A stretch of 64,000 nt of DNA from Prorocentrum cordatum. Lineage: Eukaryota > Sar > Dinophyceae > Prorocentrales > Prorocentraceae. The DNA lies in assembly GCA_963575745.1 (NCBI GenBank), contig CAUYUJ010011259.1:403697-467696 (forward strand), written 5' to 3'. The translations under genes were made by a program, and so were the position numbers. Positions within the stretch are counted from its first letter, which is position 1; every line of letters starts with the position of its first letter. This document shows positions 63,265 to 64,000 of this stretch, one piece after another. The notes under the pieces were generated by a model that was not told where the DNA came from, ran no database searches, and was given only the letters and a program-made list of their open reading frames with translations.

Positions 63265-64000
63265 CGGCCGAGGGGCTTCAAAGCAGAGGCGTCCTCAAGA
63301 AAAATTGGTGGTCCGGGCCGTTTCGCTTGAGACATCCTCGCAATCGTTCCTGAGTTGTCCGGGATTGGGCGTTTCGCATGAGGCATCCTCCAAACTCTGA
63401 GTTCCCAGATGCCGCGCAAGAAGTGGTCCGGCCCGTTTCGCTTGAGACATCTTCTAAATTTTCAGCTCTCAGATGCCGCGCGAGAGGTGGTCCGGCCCGT
63501 TTCGCCTGAGACGTCCTCGAAACTCTGAGCTCTGAGATGCAGCGCGCGAGGTGGTCGGGCACGTTTCGCCTGAGACGTCCTCGAAACTCTGAGTTCTGAG
63601 ATGCCGCGCAAGAGGTGGTCCAGCCGATTTCGCCTGAGACATCCTCGAAATTCTGGGCTCCGAGATGCCGGACAAGAGGTGGTTCGGCCCGTTTTGCTTG
63701 AGACATCCTCCAAACTCTGAGCCCTGATATGCCGTGCGCGAGGTGGTCCGGCCCGTTTTGCTTGAGACATCCTCGCAACTCTGCGCTCTCTGATGCCGAT
63801 CGAGAGGTGGTCCGGCCCGTTTCGCTTGAGACATCCTCCAAACTCTGAGCCCCGAGATGCCGCCCAAGAGGTGGTCCGGCCCGTTTAACTTGAGACATCC
63901 TCGCACTTTTGCATTTCGAGATGCCGCGCGAGAGGTGGTCCGGCCCGTTTCGTCTGAGACGTCCTCGAAATTCTGAGCTCTGAGATGCCGCGCGCGAGGT
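63265..64000 (+). repeat. Satellite of about 64-bp units
   Basis: About eleven units of GGTGGTCCGGCCCGTTTCGC, TTGAGACATCCTCGAAACTC and TGAGCTCTGAGATGCCGCGC. The array continues past the window end. The CGTTTCGCCTGAGAC core also appears singly at 18285, 18930 and 19890. Confidence 0.92.

Overview
The window looks like nuclear DNA of a dinoflagellate. This is inferred from repeat structure and degenerate retroelement domains, not from a marker gene. It is GC-rich, almost free of protein genes, and packed with short terminal-inverted-repeat (TIR) and foldback elements, tandem satellites and very long trinucleotide tracts. I saw no rRNA, no tRNA, no dinoflagellate spliced-leader sequence, no CRISPR array and no bacterial-type operon. 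The long open frames are almost all translations of low-complexity or tandem-repeat DNA.

Names used below. TIR-A: MITE-like element of about 160-205 bp with ends near TTAAGTCGGGC(N)TGTCCC, about a dozen copies. TIR-B: ends near TAGGCCTCC(T)AGATGGGGTC with a GATGCATCGCC-rich core. TIR-C: ends near GTAAGAGTGACC. TIR-E: ends near CCCATCGGTCG. TIR-F: ends GGCATCGCTCGGACGT. FBK-D, G, H, I, J: foldback (hairpin) elements. IR-K: interspersed repeat of about 150 bp. LR: long GCGCGC-rich repeat of about 1.2-1.4 kb, in tandem.

Layout. 1-1095: 90-bp tandem array with its terminal module. 1096-5284: three LR units, one carrying a (CGT)n expansion. 5285-15800: GC-rich sequence with TIR elements, CTC tracts and two tandem arrays (12.06-13.2 kb). 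15.8-22.9 kb: decayed LINE-type reverse transcriptase and RNase H fragments broken up by TIR-A, CTC tracts and a duplicated satellite block. 23-28.4 kb: TIR-C, FBK-D and microsatellites. 28489-32836: a 4.35-kb imperfect palindrome whose arms are the same 90-bp arrays, structurally like a Foldback (FB) transposon. 33-41 kb: purine/pyrimidine tracts, hairpin elements, one LR unit. 41372-42343, minus strand: an RRM-like open frame with one internal stop, the best candidate for a host gene. 42.87-44.56 kb: a second retroelement remnant. 45-51 kb: dense TIR/foldback cluster. 51.05-55.16 kb: three more LR units. 56-62.5 kb: purine tracts around about 5.5 kb of GAC/GCCGAC satellite. 63.27-64 kb: a satellite of about 64 bp running off the end.

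There is no pathway to describe. The region is a mobile-element and satellite landscape in which elements have inserted into and beside one another and supply open frames, splice-like signals and hairpins.
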